Shown: positions 1 to 7,730, numbered from the stretch's first letter. The stretch is DNA of 16,636 nt from Chitinophagales bacterium (GCA_016777395.1 JADHRO010000014.1:1-16636); one strand, 5' to 3'. Program-made: numbers and translations. The notes: a model not told the origin generated them from the letters alone.

Positions 1-338
1 CTGTAGGGTATCGCATGAATATTACCAAAGGGGTGTCAGGTAATATTGACAGTACCTTAATCACTGCTAATGTATTGACTTTTGGTGGACATATTAACCT
101 GACTCCTAAATGGCAAATTAATTTGACATCAGGTTTTGATATTAGGAATAAGGAGATTACTTTGACAAATGTTCGGGTTGAGCGAGATTTACATTGTTGG
201 GTTTTGGCATTTAATTGGACTGCTTTCCCATTAATTAGACAAACTTATTCAATAGATTTGCATGTGAAATCACCCATTTTACAAGAGTTAAAACTGAGTC
301 GTAAACAACCCCCGGGAACCACTACATCAGTGTTTTGA
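1..338 (+). CDS. lptD: LptD-like LPS assembly outer-membrane protein, C-terminal fragment
   Basis: Only the 3' end of this gene is in the window. The reading frame is open from base 3 to the TGA at 336-338, giving about 111 residues. The segment has alternating hydrophobic strands typical of the last strands of an outer-membrane beta-barrel. It carries the block RDLHCWVLAFNW followed by KSPILQELKLSRK, which I recognise as the conserved end of the long Bacteroidota proteins annotated as LPS assembly protein LptD. In that family the barrel inserts lipopolysaccharide into the outer leaflet of the outer membrane. The internal ATG at 15 is not a real start, because the frame continues upstream of it. 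The stop lies one base before the next gene's ATG, and the heptose kinase two genes on fits an LPS theme. The family call rests on the recalled C-terminal signature. Confidence 0.72.
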   Translation, partial: VGYRMNITKGVSGNIDSTLITANVLTFGGHINLTPKWQINLTSGFDIRNKEITLTNVRVERDLHCWVLAFNWTAFPLIRQTYSIDLHVKSPILQELKLSRKQPPGTTTSVF

Positions 339-339
339 T

Positions 340-549
340 ATGCATTATTTAGAAGAATTAGTTCAATCAAAAATGCCTTATGGCAAGTATAAAGGTCGAG
401 TTCTTTGCGACCTGCCAGAGTATTACTTGGTTTGGTACCACTCAAAAGGTTTTCCCAAGGGTAAATTGGGAGAACAATTAGCAACCATGTATGAAATTAA
501 GCTGAATGGATTGGAATATTTGTTAAAGCCTTTAAGAAGTAAATTGTAA
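340..549 (+). CDS. DUF3820 family small protein
   Basis: This is a complete 69-residue protein, starting one base after the lptD-like stop, so the two are probably co-translated. The pattern is MPYGKYKG near residue 12, then LPEYYLVWY, then KGFPKGKLGEQLATMYEIKLNGL. This matches the DUF3820 family (also called putative quorum-sensing-regulated virulence factor), whose members typically read MPFGKYKG...LP..YL.WF...GFP.G.LG. It is small, soluble and basic, with no signal peptide or membrane segment. The biochemical role of the family is not established, and the virulence-factor name should not be taken as a function here. An antisense frame over the same bases is a shadow. Confidence 0.8.
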   Translation: MHYLEELVQSKMPYGKYKGRVLCDLPEYYLVWYHSKGFPKGKLGEQLATMYEIKLNGLEYLLKPLRSKL

Positions 550-555
550 TTTTAC

Positions 556-1536
556 ATGATGCTGAATGTCAATGATTTTCAAAACGACGCTTTTAAGGAT
601 TTACAAATCCTAGTGATCGGAGATGCTATGATCGATCGATATTATTACGGTCACATTGAAAGAATAAGTCCTGAAGCAGATGTGCCGATCGTTGATGTGA
701 ATCAAATAGATAATCGATTGGGAGGCGCTGCCAATGTTGCATTGAATATTGCCAAGCTAGGAGCAAAGGCCCACCTCATAACGATTACTGGCGAAGATGA
801 AGAACGAAATCTCTTTAGTGAATTGCTTGAAAAAGAAGGGATTCAGCATTCACTGTTGGAGGCACCACGAAGAACCACCATCAAAACAAGGGTATATAAC
901 GATAACGAATATGTCATTCGATTTGACATAGAGGACACCCATGATGCAGCGGAGGAAGTACAAAATAAACTATTGGCGAATATTAAATCAGCTTGCGAAT
1001 CTATTCCATTTGATGCCATCATTCTTCAAGATTACAATAAAGGGGTTTTAACGCCTAAAAGTATACAGGCTATGATGCTTTATGCGCGGAAAAACAATAT
1101 CCTTGTTGCTGCAGATCCAAAAGAAAAAAACTTTTTTGAGTATCAAGAAGTTGATCTATTTAAGCCAAATTTAAAAGAATTAAATATTGCTTTTAATAAG
1201 GCTGTCAAAGGACAGGATGAAATTGGGTTGAAGTCTCTGTGTGTTAAGTTGAGGAGCCGTTTGGCTTGTAAGAATATCCTTTTGACTTTGGCCAAAGATG
1301 GGGCAGTAGCTCTCAGTAATGATGAGTTCCTTAAGGTCGAAGCGCATGAGAGGAAGGTCGTAGATGTTTCAGGAGCTGGCGACACAGTTATCGCTATGGC
1401 TAGTTTACTTTTAGCACTTAAATTTCCAATTAGTAAAATTTTGTATTATAGCAATCTAGCAGGTGGTTTGGTTATTGAGGAAAGAGGCGTGAAAGCTTTA
1501 GACCTTAAAATTTGGGAATCTAGCTTAGGAATTTAA
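556..1536 (+). CDS. rfaE1: D-glycero-beta-D-manno-heptose-7-phosphate kinase (RfaE1/HldE kinase domain)
   Basis: This 326-residue PfkB-family sugar kinase is predicted to phosphorylate D-glycero-beta-D-manno-heptose 7-phosphate at C1. That is a cytoplasmic step in making ADP-heptose for the LPS core. Visible motifs are GDAMIDRYYYG at residues 22-32, the substrate glycine motif GGAANVA at 56-62 and DVSGAGDTV at 270-278, with the catalytic base Asp276. The length equals only the kinase half of E. coli HldE (about 477 residues), so the adenylyltransferase half must be a separate gene elsewhere. Two ATGs stand in tandem (556 and 559), and either could start translation. It lies six bases after the DUF3820 gene. 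Its TAA shares the palindrome TTAA with the stop of the convergent small gene. Another PfkB sugar specificity is possible, but the N-terminal motif favours the heptose kinase. Confidence 0.85.
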   Translation: MMLNVNDFQNDAFKDLQILVIGDAMIDRYYYGHIERISPEADVPIVDVNQIDNRLGGAANVALNIAKLGAKAHLITITGEDEERNLFSELLEKEGIQHSLLEAPRRTTIKTRVYNDNEYVIRFDIEDTHDAAEEVQNKLLANIKSACESIPFDAIILQDYNKGVLTPKSIQAMMLYARKNNILVAADPKEKNFFEYQEVDLFKPNLKELNIAFNKAVKGQDEIGLKSLCVKLRSRLACKNILLTLAKDGAVALSNDEFLKVEAHERKVVDVSGAGDTVIAMASLLLALKFPISKILYYSNLAGGLVIEERGVKALDLKIWESSLGI

Positions 1537-1697
1537 GACAACTTGTCCATTTCCTTCAGAATTTCCTCCGCTTCGGCTTGCTTAGAATCACTAGCTTTCC
1601 TATCTATTTTTGATAAACGATAGGCTTCAGCCGTTGTTTTTTCATAACGCTCTTGAAGCTTTTCTAAAGGGCTTTTCTTTTTGAATAATCCGAACAT
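1533..1697 (-). CDS. Lacal_2735-type small protein (54 residues)
   Basis: This is a complete small gene read from the ATG at 1697 to the TAA at 1535-1533. The protein begins MFGLFKKKSPLEKLQERYEK and ends AEAEEILKEMDKLS. It is highly charged and almost certainly helical, with no signal peptide or membrane segment. The start MFGLFKKKS, the middle KASDSKQAEAEE and the length match the small Bacteroidota family that NCBI names Lacal_2735, as I recall it. No function is known to me. It follows sufD by 48 bases in the same direction, so it may be the last gene of the suf transcript. Its stop overlaps that of the heptose kinase. It fills what would otherwise look like a 209-base gap. Confidence 0.75.
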   Translation of the reverse strand: MFGLFKKKSPLEKLQERYEKTTAEAYRLSKIDRKASDSKQAEAEEILKEMDKLS

Positions 1698-1745
1698 AAG
1701 ATGACTGTTTTAAAGCATAACAAGAAAGTCCGCAAGATGTTTGAT

Positions 1746-3071
1746 TTATTCTTTTATTCCACTTTGAACACTCCCATGGGTGCTATACTCTGCTAAATCT
1801 AAATTGTGTACGAGTCTTCTTTCCATGAAGTTCTTAAACAGTTCATTATCAATATCTTGGATAACCTCTTGAGCAAAAGCAAATACAATAAGTTTTTTTG
1901 CTTTTTCTCTCGGAATTCCTCTAGTTTGTGCATAGAATATTGCATTTTCATCTAATTGTCCACAAGTAGCGCCATGGCTACATTTTACATCATCTGCATA
2001 AATCTCTAATTCGGGCTTGGTGTTGATAGTAGCTTCCTCACTAAGCAGGATATTCTTATTACTTTGAAAGGCATTTGTTTTTTGTGCACCCTCTGCTACA
2101 AATACTTTTCCATTAAACACCCCTGTTGATTGATCATCTAAAATCCCTTTAAAAGTTTGAAAACTTTCGCAATTCGGGGCGTTGTGCTTAATCAGTATTC
2201 TGCTATCTGTATGGTCTTTATCCCCGTTAATAAAAATACCATTAAGCGTTGCTTCACCATGCTCCCCATTTAAATTTACTCTAAAGTTGTTCCTAATAAA
2301 TTCTCCTTGAAAATTAAGGGTCGTTACTTTTAAGTTACTGCCTTTACCTAATTCAAAAAACTTGTTGCCAATAAAATGAACTTGATTGCTGTCTTCTTGG
2401 TAAATATTGACCTTAAGTCTCGCATCTTGTTTAATAAAATATTCGGAAAAATGATTAATATTAAATGCTTCTTCCTTATCGATATTGACGTAATCTTCTA
2501 TTAGTTCAACTTCACTATTTTGTTCAAGAACAATTAGATTTCTTTGACATGTTAGGCTATCCTTGGGTTGATTGTAGCCTAAGTGCAGCATTACAATTGG
2601 TTTCTTGGCTTGCGCATTTTTAGTGGCATAGATAAAAATACCACACTGGGCAAAAGCAGTATTCATTTCAGAAAAAGCATCAGGATATTCAGTACTCGTC
2701 TCATTATAATGAGATTCTACGATATCTCTAAACTCCTTTCTTGCATCACACATACAAGATATGTGAATACCATCTTCATCTCCCTCATAACTAGATAAAC
2801 TTTCAGCAAAAACACCATTTACGGTAACTAATAAATGCTTGTCTAGCAAATATTGATGCGTAAAATATTCAGGTAATTTATGTGGAATACGGCCCTCCGT
2901 TGATGGAGTCAAGTTTTTGAAATGCTTTAAATTACTATACTTATATACCTCTGATTTTCTATTCGGTATACCCATCTTTTGAAAGCGCTTGAGAGCATGT
3001 GCTTCAGCGCTATTTTCAGACTTTTTTAACTTTTCAAAAGCTTCGGTATATTTATTTTTTATTGCAATCAT
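1746..3071 (-). CDS. sufD: Fe-S cluster assembly protein SufD
   Basis: This 441-residue protein is a subunit of the SufBCD scaffold, which builds Fe-S clusters in the cytoplasm. The C-terminal half is the beta-helix core of the SufB/SufD family. The diagnostic block DDVKCSHGATCGQLDENAIF lies near residues 360-379. Its His366 corresponds to E. coli SufD His360 and its Cys364 to Cys358; these were placed by aligning the conserved motif. The N-terminus contains RKSEVYKYSNL, typical of SufD (the 'R..E.W+Y.' region). The length is slightly above the usual 420-440. It starts at an ATG 37 bases after sufC, in the order sufB-sufC-sufD. The expected next genes sufS and sufE do not follow. Confidence 0.96.
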   Translation of the reverse strand: MIAIKNKYTEAFEKLKKSENSAEAHALKRFQKMGIPNRKSEVYKYSNLKHFKNLTPSTEGRIPHKLPEYFTHQYLLDKHLLVTVNGVFAESLSSYEGDEDGIHISCMCDARKEFRDIVESHYNETSTEYPDAFSEMNTAFAQCGIFIYATKNAQAKKPIVMLHLGYNQPKDSLTCQRNLIVLEQNSEVELIEDYVNIDKEEAFNINHFSEYFIKQDARLKVNIYQEDSNQVHFIGNKFFELGKGSNLKVTTLNFQGEFIRNNFRVNLNGEHGEATLNGIFINGDKDHTDSRILIKHNAPNCESFQTFKGILDDQSTGVFNGKVFVAEGAQKTNAFQSNKNILLSEEATINTKPELEIYADDVKCSHGATCGQLDENAIFYAQTRGIPREKAKKLIVFAFAQEVIQDIDNELFKNFMERRLVHNLDLAEYSTHGSVQSGIKE

Positions 3072-3108
3072 TTGTATTTATTAGTTGAAGGGGTAGGCTA
3101 ATATAAAA

Positions 3109-3861
3109 CTATACTGCTTGTTCTTCTTTAATCCAATCGTATCCTTTCGCTTCAAGTTCCTTAGCTAATTCCTTGTCTCCACTTTTTACAATTCGACCGT
3201 CATACATAACATGGACAAAGTCGGGTACTATATAATCGAGTAGTCTTTGGTAGTGAGTAATAATAATGAATGCATTATCCTTATTCCTTAATTGATTTAC
3301 TCCATTAGATACAATCTTTAAGGCATCAATATCCAAACCTGAATCAGTTTCATCTAGAATTGCCAACTTAGGTTCTAGCATTGCCATTTGGAATATCTCA
3401 TTTCTTTTCTTTTCACCTCCAGAAAAACCTTCATTTAATGAGCGACTCATAAACTTTTGATCGATGTCGACTAATTTCATTTTTTCTTTCATCATTTTCA
3501 AGAACTCACTCGCCTTCATGGGTTCTTTGTCTTGATGTCTTCTTCTTTCATTAATTGCGGCCTTCATGAAGTTAGTGGTGGTGACTCCAGGTATTTCTAC
3601 AGGATATTGAAATGCCAGGAAAATACCAAGTCTAGCTCTTTCGTCTGGATCTAGTTCTAAGAGGTCTTCATTTGTGAATTGAATACTACCATCGCTTATT
3701 TCATAAACATCTCTGCCAGTGATCACATTCGCTAAGGTGCTTTTCCCAGTTCCGTTCGGTCCCATAATAGCATGAATTTCTCCCGGCTTAACTTCTAAAT
3801 TAAGTCCTTTAAGTATTTCTTTGTTGTCAATACTTGCTTTAAGGTTTTCTATTTTTAACAT
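3109..3861 (-). CDS. sufC: Fe-S cluster assembly ATPase SufC
   Basis: This 250-residue ABC-type ATPase drives conformational change of the SufB-SufD scaffold during Fe-S cluster building. It has all the nucleotide-binding elements: Walker A GPNGTGKST at 34-42, Q-loop Gln85 in FQYP, signature FSGGEKKR at 146-153, Walker B LAILDE at 166-171 ending in catalytic Glu171, DSGLD after it, and H-loop His203. The signature with KKR after SGGE is characteristic of SufC rather than of transport ABC ATPases. The length is standard. It lies 85 bases downstream of sufB and 37 upstream of sufD. No promoter box was seen in front of it, so it probably depends on the sufB transcript. Confidence 0.97.
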   Translation of the reverse strand: MLKIENLKASIDNKEILKGLNLEVKPGEIHAIMGPNGTGKSTLANVITGRDVYEISDGSIQFTNEDLLELDPDERARLGIFLAFQYPVEIPGVTTTNFMKAAINERRRHQDKEPMKASEFLKMMKEKMKLVDIDQKFMSRSLNEGFSGGEKKRNEIFQMAMLEPKLAILDETDSGLDIDALKIVSNGVNQLRNKDNAFIIITHYQRLLDYIVPDFVHVMYDGRIVKSGDKELAKELEAKGYDWIKEEQAV

Positions 3862-3946
3862 TTGATTTCTTTTTTGCTTTTAGGTTTTGGCTAATCGCTT
3901 TGAATATGAATATTATGCTGAATTACAAGGGATACATAATGAAAAA

Positions 3947-5392
3947 TTAACCCACACTTCCTTCTAGACTTATTTCTAATAATTTTTGCGCTTCTACTGC
4001 AAATTCCATCGGCAGTTCTTTAAAAACTTCTTTACAAAACCCATTGACTATTAGGTGGACGGCTTCTTCATCTCCAAGTCCACGCTGATTGCAGTAGAAC
4101 AATTGGTCTTCACCAATTTTTGAAGTGGTAGCCTCGTGCTCAACCTTAGCGGTTTTGTTTTTAATTTCTAAATAGGGGAAGGTATGTGCTCCGCATGTTT
4201 CGCCCATTAACATACTATCACATTGCGAGAAGTTGTAGGCATTTTCGGCAGTTTTATTTATTTGCACTAAGCCTCTGTATGAATTTTCACTATGACCAGC
4301 TGAGATCCCTTTTGAGACTATTCGACTTCGGGTATTTTTACCAATATGAATCATTTTGGTTCCCGTGTCTGCTTGTTGGTAATTATTAGTTACTGCCACT
4401 GAATAAAATTCACCGATAGAGTGATCTCCTTTCAAAATGCAACTGGGGTATTTCCATGTTACAGCACTTCCCGTCTCTACTTGAGTCCATGATATTTTAG
4501 ACGAAACCCCTTGACACAATCCACGCTTAGTTACAAAATTGAATATTCCACCTTTACCATTCTTATCACCGGGATACCAATTTTGCACGGTTGAGTATTT
4601 GATCTCCGCTCGATCCATAGCAATTAACTCAACAATAGCTGCATGCAATTGATTCTCGTCTCGTTGAGGGGCCGTACAGCCTTCTAAATAGCTCACATAG
4701 CTATCCTCTTCAGCAATAATTAAAGTTCTTTCAAACTGTCCTGTATTTTCTGCATTTATCCTGAAATAGGTGCTTAATTCCATTGGGCATCTTACTCCTT
4801 TAGGAATATATACGAATGACCCATCACTAAATACAGCCGAGTTCAAGGCCGCATAAAAATTGTCTCTTGGAGGGATAACTGTACCCATAAATTTCTTTAC
4901 CAATTCTGGATGTTCTTGCACGGCTTCTGAAATAGACATGAATATAATTCCCACTTCTGCAAGTTGTTTCTTAAAAGAGGTGAAAACGGACTCACTATCC
5001 ATGACAAAATCTACTGCTACACCAGCTAACATTTTTTGTTCTTCGATTGGAATTCCCAATTTTTCGTAGGTCCGAAGTAACTCGGGATCTGCTTCATCGA
5101 GGCTGTTTAGCTTCTTTTTTTCTTTTGAAGAAGCATAGTAGCTTATACGCTGAAAATCGGGCTTTGAATACTTGACATGTGCCCAGTTGGGCTCATCCAT
5201 TTTTTGCCAAATAGCAAAAGCCTTCAATCGATAATCCAAGAGCCATTGAGGTTCATTCTTCTTAGCAGAAATAAATCGAACCACATCTTCGTTTAAGCCT
5301 ATTTCGGCTATATCTTGCTCGATGTTTGTTGTGAAGCCATATTTGTATTCTCCTGAAGTGGCTTCTTCTAATATGATATCGTCTTTACTCAT
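3947..5392 (-). CDS. sufB: Fe-S cluster assembly protein SufB
   Basis: This 481-residue protein is the main scaffold subunit of the SufBCD complex. The C-terminal 91 residues align without gaps to E. coli SufB as I recall it. They place the cluster-building Cys405 equivalent at Cys391 (in QCDSMLMG) and the His433 equivalent at His419 (in VEHEATTS). Other family hallmarks are VRCPMELSTYFRIN, the TAPQRDENQLHAA segment and the end SLEGSVG. The length is normal. It starts at the ATG at 5392, 17 bases after a TAnnTTTG box. A 173-base gap separates it from the DUF502 gene upstream. This gap and the promoter suggest that sufB begins its own transcription unit. No IscA/HesB-type gene precedes it, although one often does in related bacteria. 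Confidence 0.97.
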   Translation of the reverse strand: MSKDDIILEEATSGEYKYGFTTNIEQDIAEIGLNEDVVRFISAKKNEPQWLLDYRLKAFAIWQKMDEPNWAHVKYSKPDFQRISYYASSKEKKKLNSLDEADPELLRTYEKLGIPIEEQKMLAGVAVDFVMDSESVFTSFKKQLAEVGIIFMSISEAVQEHPELVKKFMGTVIPPRDNFYAALNSAVFSDGSFVYIPKGVRCPMELSTYFRINAENTGQFERTLIIAEEDSYVSYLEGCTAPQRDENQLHAAIVELIAMDRAEIKYSTVQNWYPGDKNGKGGIFNFVTKRGLCQGVSSKISWTQVETGSAVTWKYPSCILKGDHSIGEFYSVAVTNNYQQADTGTKMIHIGKNTRSRIVSKGISAGHSENSYRGLVQINKTAENAYNFSQCDSMLMGETCGAHTFPYLEIKNKTAKVEHEATTSKIGEDQLFYCNQRGLGDEEAVHLIVNGFCKEVFKELPMEFAVEAQKLLEISLEGSVG

Positions 5393-5409
5393 AGTTTTAT
5401 TTGCAAACC

Positions 5410-5417
5410 CAAAAATA
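5410..5417 (-). promoter_or_regulatory. Bacteroidota-type -7 box for sufB
   Basis: Read on the minus strand the bases are TATTTTTG, a perfect match to TAnnTTTG. The box ends 17 bases before the sufB ATG, implying a leader of roughly 10-13 bases. No convincing TTG/TTTG -33 element stands at the usual spacing. This is inferred from motif and position only; single matches to this short AT-rich motif are expected by chance in such DNA. Confidence 0.5.
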
Positions 5418-5552
5418 AGGGCATTTACTTGATATAAGAAGGGTTGTTTAGAATTATTCTACATAACAGAGGAATAACTAAAATTTAGATGAAATAGTTT
5501 GCCCGTTTGAACGATTTTTAATTTGAAATTATTTTAGTCAATTTAAGAATTC

Positions 5553-5578
5553 TGGCAACAGAAACTCAGCTTTTGCCA
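5553..5578 (-). repeat. Inverted repeat at the end of the DUF502 gene
   Basis: TGGCAA (5553-5558) and TTGCCA (5573-5578) form a perfect 6-base-pair stem around a 14-base loop, spanning the stop codon of the DUF502 gene (5566-5568). On the minus strand the stem is followed by GAATTCTTAAA and not by a T-run. It is therefore not a textbook intrinsic terminator, though it could weakly terminate or stabilise the transcript end before the sufB promoter. Confidence 0.35.
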
Positions 5579-6171
5579 TCTTTCCTTGATTGTTCAACCA
5601 TTTCACCCATATCAGCACCTAAGCTTAAAATGTTTTTCATAGCCTCCTCCGATTTAATAGTTAAAATCTCGACATCCGATTTTTTAACTAAGAAAACATA
5701 GCCATTTGTTGGATTCGGAGCGGTAGGAGTAAAAACGGTTAGCAGCCCTTCCTTAGTTTCGTCAGTAACGAACCCCATCATTTTAACTCCGTTTGCAAAT
5801 GGTTCGATAAGAACCACTTGAGAAAATGCTGTTTTTTCTTTCCCGAAGAACTGTTGAACCGTATTTTTTATCGTACTATATAGTGGTAAGCGTGAAAAAG
5901 CTTGCTCTTCAATCCAATTAAAAAGGCTATTCCCAAATTGAGTACGAACAACTAGTCCAATAGTAAAGCAAATTGCTGTAATGATTCCAAATGCTAAAAT
6001 CTTTATGAGCAGTTCGTTCCATCGTTCTGGAAATAAGGCAGATATTGGGTCTATGATGCCATCAAAAAAACTGATAACCCATTTCGCTAATATAGCGAAG
6101 ATGGCTAGTGGAAGTATGACAACTAGTCCTCCTAAAAAAGTAGTGGCTAAAAAGTTTTTAAAATTATTCAT
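5566..6171 (-). CDS. DUF502 family inner-membrane protein
   Basis: This is a 201-residue protein with two predicted transmembrane segments, near residues 10-35 and 53-76. A soluble domain follows, with LPLYSTIKNTVQQFFG at 95-110 and the DUF502 hallmark FTPTAPNPTNGYV at 147-159. Family members are inner-membrane proteins of about 200 residues whose function is not established. Its ATG sits inside the end of the upstream reductase gene: the two overlap by 8 bases, with the start and the other frame's TAA nested in ATGAATAA. This strongly suggests translational coupling. The charged C-terminus (EMVEQSRKDGKS) is probably cytoplasmic or exposed. Whether it works with the reductase or merely shares its transcript cannot be told. 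Confidence 0.88.
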   Translation of the reverse strand: MNNFKNFLATTFLGGLVVILPLAIFAILAKWVISFFDGIIDPISALFPERWNELLIKILAFGIITAICFTIGLVVRTQFGNSLFNWIEEQAFSRLPLYSTIKNTVQQFFGKEKTAFSQVVLIEPFANGVKMMGFVTDETKEGLLTVFTPTAPNPTNGYVFLVKKSDVEILTIKSEEAMKNILSLGADMGEMVEQSRKDGKS

Positions 6172-7282
6172 CGTAATTTATCTTCAAGGTTGAGCTCGTA
6201 GGGTGGGACTGACAGGTCAGTACATAACCTGCTTCGATTTCTTTATCTGTCAATGCTTCAGAATCATTCATTTTAACACTTCCTTCGGTCACTTTTGCTC
6301 TGCAAGTCGTACAAGCTCCAACCATACAAGCAAATGGGGGGTCGACATTGGCATCTAAAGCTGCATCTAAAACGGTTTCTTCGCCCTTAATTTCCAAGCT
6401 AAAACTTGCCCCATCATAAATGATTTCTACCTGACTTGTGCCATCAAATCCCTCCTCTACTTGTCCTACTGTAGCCTCTATCTTTTCGTCCACACTTTTT
6501 TCTGTAAAATATTCTCGATGGACCTTTTCTTTCGGTACCTGAAGCTTTTGCAATGCACTGCTCACGCTATCCATAAGACCTCCTGGTCCGCACATGTAAA
6601 ATTGCGCCGATGAAAAATTCATATTGGTATGATTTTTCAATAAATCTATACATAACGCTCCGGTAATCATACCTTCAATAAATGGTAGCTCTTCCTCGGC
6701 TTTTTTTCCAAATCCAAGAAATCCGCCGGATTTATTAGGCTTATCAAAAACATGAACAAGCTTAAAACGATCGCCAAAGGTTTGTTGAATTTCTCCCAAT
6801 TCTTTCTTGAATATAACGGAATCACTATTGTAATTGGCATAAAACAAACTTACCCTTGCCTGACTGGAAAGGTTTAAGGCACTTTTGATGATCGAAAAGA
6901 GTGGGGTGATTCCACTTCCACCTCCAAACAGGATGTAATGTTGACTATCTTCTGGACCTATATCCGCCTGGAAATTTCCCAGCGGTATCATCGCTTGAAG
7001 AGTATCTCCTTCTTTTAATTCTTGATTGAAAAAACTCGATACTATACCACCTTTTACTTCTTTTACTGCGATGGTAGGTTCTTCATTTACTGCAGGGGAA
7101 GAGCATAGTGAGTATGAACGATTATGGTCCGAGCCATTTACATTCACCTTAAAGGTGATATATTGCCCTGGAATATATATGAAATCATCTTTGAGTTCAC
7201 TTGGAATGTTTAGTGTAATCGCCACAGCATCCTTGGTTTGTCTTTGAATGCTTTTAACTTTTAACGTATGGAAATTGGACAT
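6164..7282 (-). CDS. PaaE-like FAD/NAD(P)H oxidoreductase with C-terminal 2Fe-2S ferredoxin domain
   Basis: This is a 372-residue cytoplasmic flavin reductase. Domain order: an FAD-binding ferredoxin-reductase barrel (residues 1-105, motif RSYSLCSSP at 55-63); an NAD(P)-binding domain (GGGSGITP at 120-127, YMCGPGG at 229-235); and a plant-type 2Fe-2S domain with ligands Cys319, Cys324, Cys327 and Cys357 in the spacing C-x4-C-x2-C-x29-C. This arrangement is that of PaaE/PaaK, the reductase of phenylacetyl-CoA epoxygenase, and of Bacteroidota proteins annotated as ferredoxin-NADP reductases. No PaaA, B or C subunits are nearby, so the electron acceptor is unknown. An unusual Gly/Lys-rich loop lies near residues 183-198. 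I chose the ATG at 7282 (MSNFHTLKV, the usual family start) over the in-frame TTG at 7312, which lies inside a hairpin. Confidence 0.88.
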   Translation of the reverse strand: MSNFHTLKVKSIQRQTKDAVAITLNIPSELKDDFIYIPGQYITFKVNVNGSDHNRSYSLCSSPAVNEEPTIAVKEVKGGIVSSFFNQELKEGDTLQAMIPLGNFQADIGPEDSQHYILFGGGSGITPLFSIIKSALNLSSQARVSLFYANYNSDSVIFKKELGEIQQTFGDRFKLVHVFDKPNKSGGFLGFGKKAEEELPFIEGMITGALCIDLLKNHTNMNFSSAQFYMCGPGGLMDSVSSALQKLQVPKEKVHREYFTEKSVDEKIEATVGQVEEGFDGTSQVEIIYDGASFSLEIKGEETVLDAALDANVDPPFACMVGACTTCRAKVTEGSVKMNDSEALTDKEIEAGYVLTCQSHPTSSTLKINYDE

Positions 7283-7299
7283 AATATATGATTTAGAAT

Positions 7300-7340
7300 C
7301 TTGCAAAAGCAAGTTTTTAGCAAAAATGGTTAAAAACTTG
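7300..7340 (-). promoter_or_regulatory. Two overlapping, mutually exclusive hairpins between bacilliredoxin and reductase genes
   Basis: Hairpin A is CTTGC-AAAA-GCAAG on the plus strand (7300-7304 with 7309-7313, tetraloop). Hairpin B is a perfect 10-base inverted repeat, CAAGTTTTTA (7310-7319) with TAAAAACTTG (7331-7340), loop 11. They share 7310-7313, so in the minus-strand transcript only one can form at a time. The element covers the last codons and stop of the bacilliredoxin gene and the start of the gap before the reductase ATG. Read on the plus strand, hairpin A is followed by five T and resembles an antisense terminator. The pairing is seen directly; a regulatory role is inferred. Confidence 0.4.
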
Positions 7341-7730
7341 TTTCAGGTGGTCTGAGATGGACTCCGCATTATTTCCTTCAATCTGATGTCGTTCTATAAA
7401 GTGAACAAGCTTACCATCTTTAAACATTGCCATACTCGGAGAGGATGGGGGGTAAGGGGTAAGAAATTCGCGCGCTTTGTCTACGGCTTCTTTATCAACG
7501 CCAGCAAAAACAGTAACCATTCTATCTGGTTTTTTTTCATTATTTACAGCTTCTTTAACCGCTGGCCTTGCTGCTCCTGCAGCACAACCGCAAACAGAGT
7601 TTACAATTAAAAATGTAGTTCCTTCTGTATTGCCGAGTATTTTTTCTACTTCTTCTGCACTTAATAACTCTGAAAATCCAACGCTTGTTAAATCTTCTTT
7701 CATTGGTGCTACTAATTCTGGTGGATACAT
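7317..7730 (-). CDS. BrxA/BrxB-family bacilliredoxin (YphP/YqiW type)
   Basis: This is a 137-residue cytoplasmic thiol-disulfide protein with a thioredoxin-like fold. The active site is VNSVCGCAAGAARP, with Cys47 and Cys49 in the CGC arrangement that defines bacilliredoxins. Also present are TVFAGVDKEA, PPSSPSMAMFKDG with the cis-Pro region, VHFIERHQIEG, and a final cysteine (Cys137, in NHFC), as in B. subtilis YphP as I recall it. In Bacillus these proteins remove bacillithiol from oxidised proteins. Many Bacteroidota are reported or predicted to have bacillithiol genes, but none is visible here. It lies between the DUF59 gene (108-base gap) and the reductase (34-base gap containing hairpins). 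Its place beside Fe-S assembly genes suggests redox care of cluster-assembly cysteines, which is inference. Confidence 0.93.
   Translation of the reverse strand: MYPPELVAPMKEDLTSVGFSELLSAEEVEKILGNTEGTTFLIVNSVCGCAAGAARPAVKEAVNNEKKPDRMVTVFAGVDKEAVDKAREFLTPYPPSSPSMAMFKDGKLVHFIERHQIEGNNAESISDHLKQVFNHFC

Noticed and set aside
7283..7312. Ten-residue N-terminal extension of the reductase starting at a TTG.
   Set aside because: The start would be TTG and lies inside a hairpin; the ATG at 7282 gives the usual family N-terminus MSNFHTLKV.
7300..7318. Intrinsic terminator on the plus strand (CTTGC-AAAA-GCAAG then TTTTT).
   Set aside because: No plus-strand gene ends here, so it is not called as a terminator; it is reported instead as part of the intercistronic hairpin pair.
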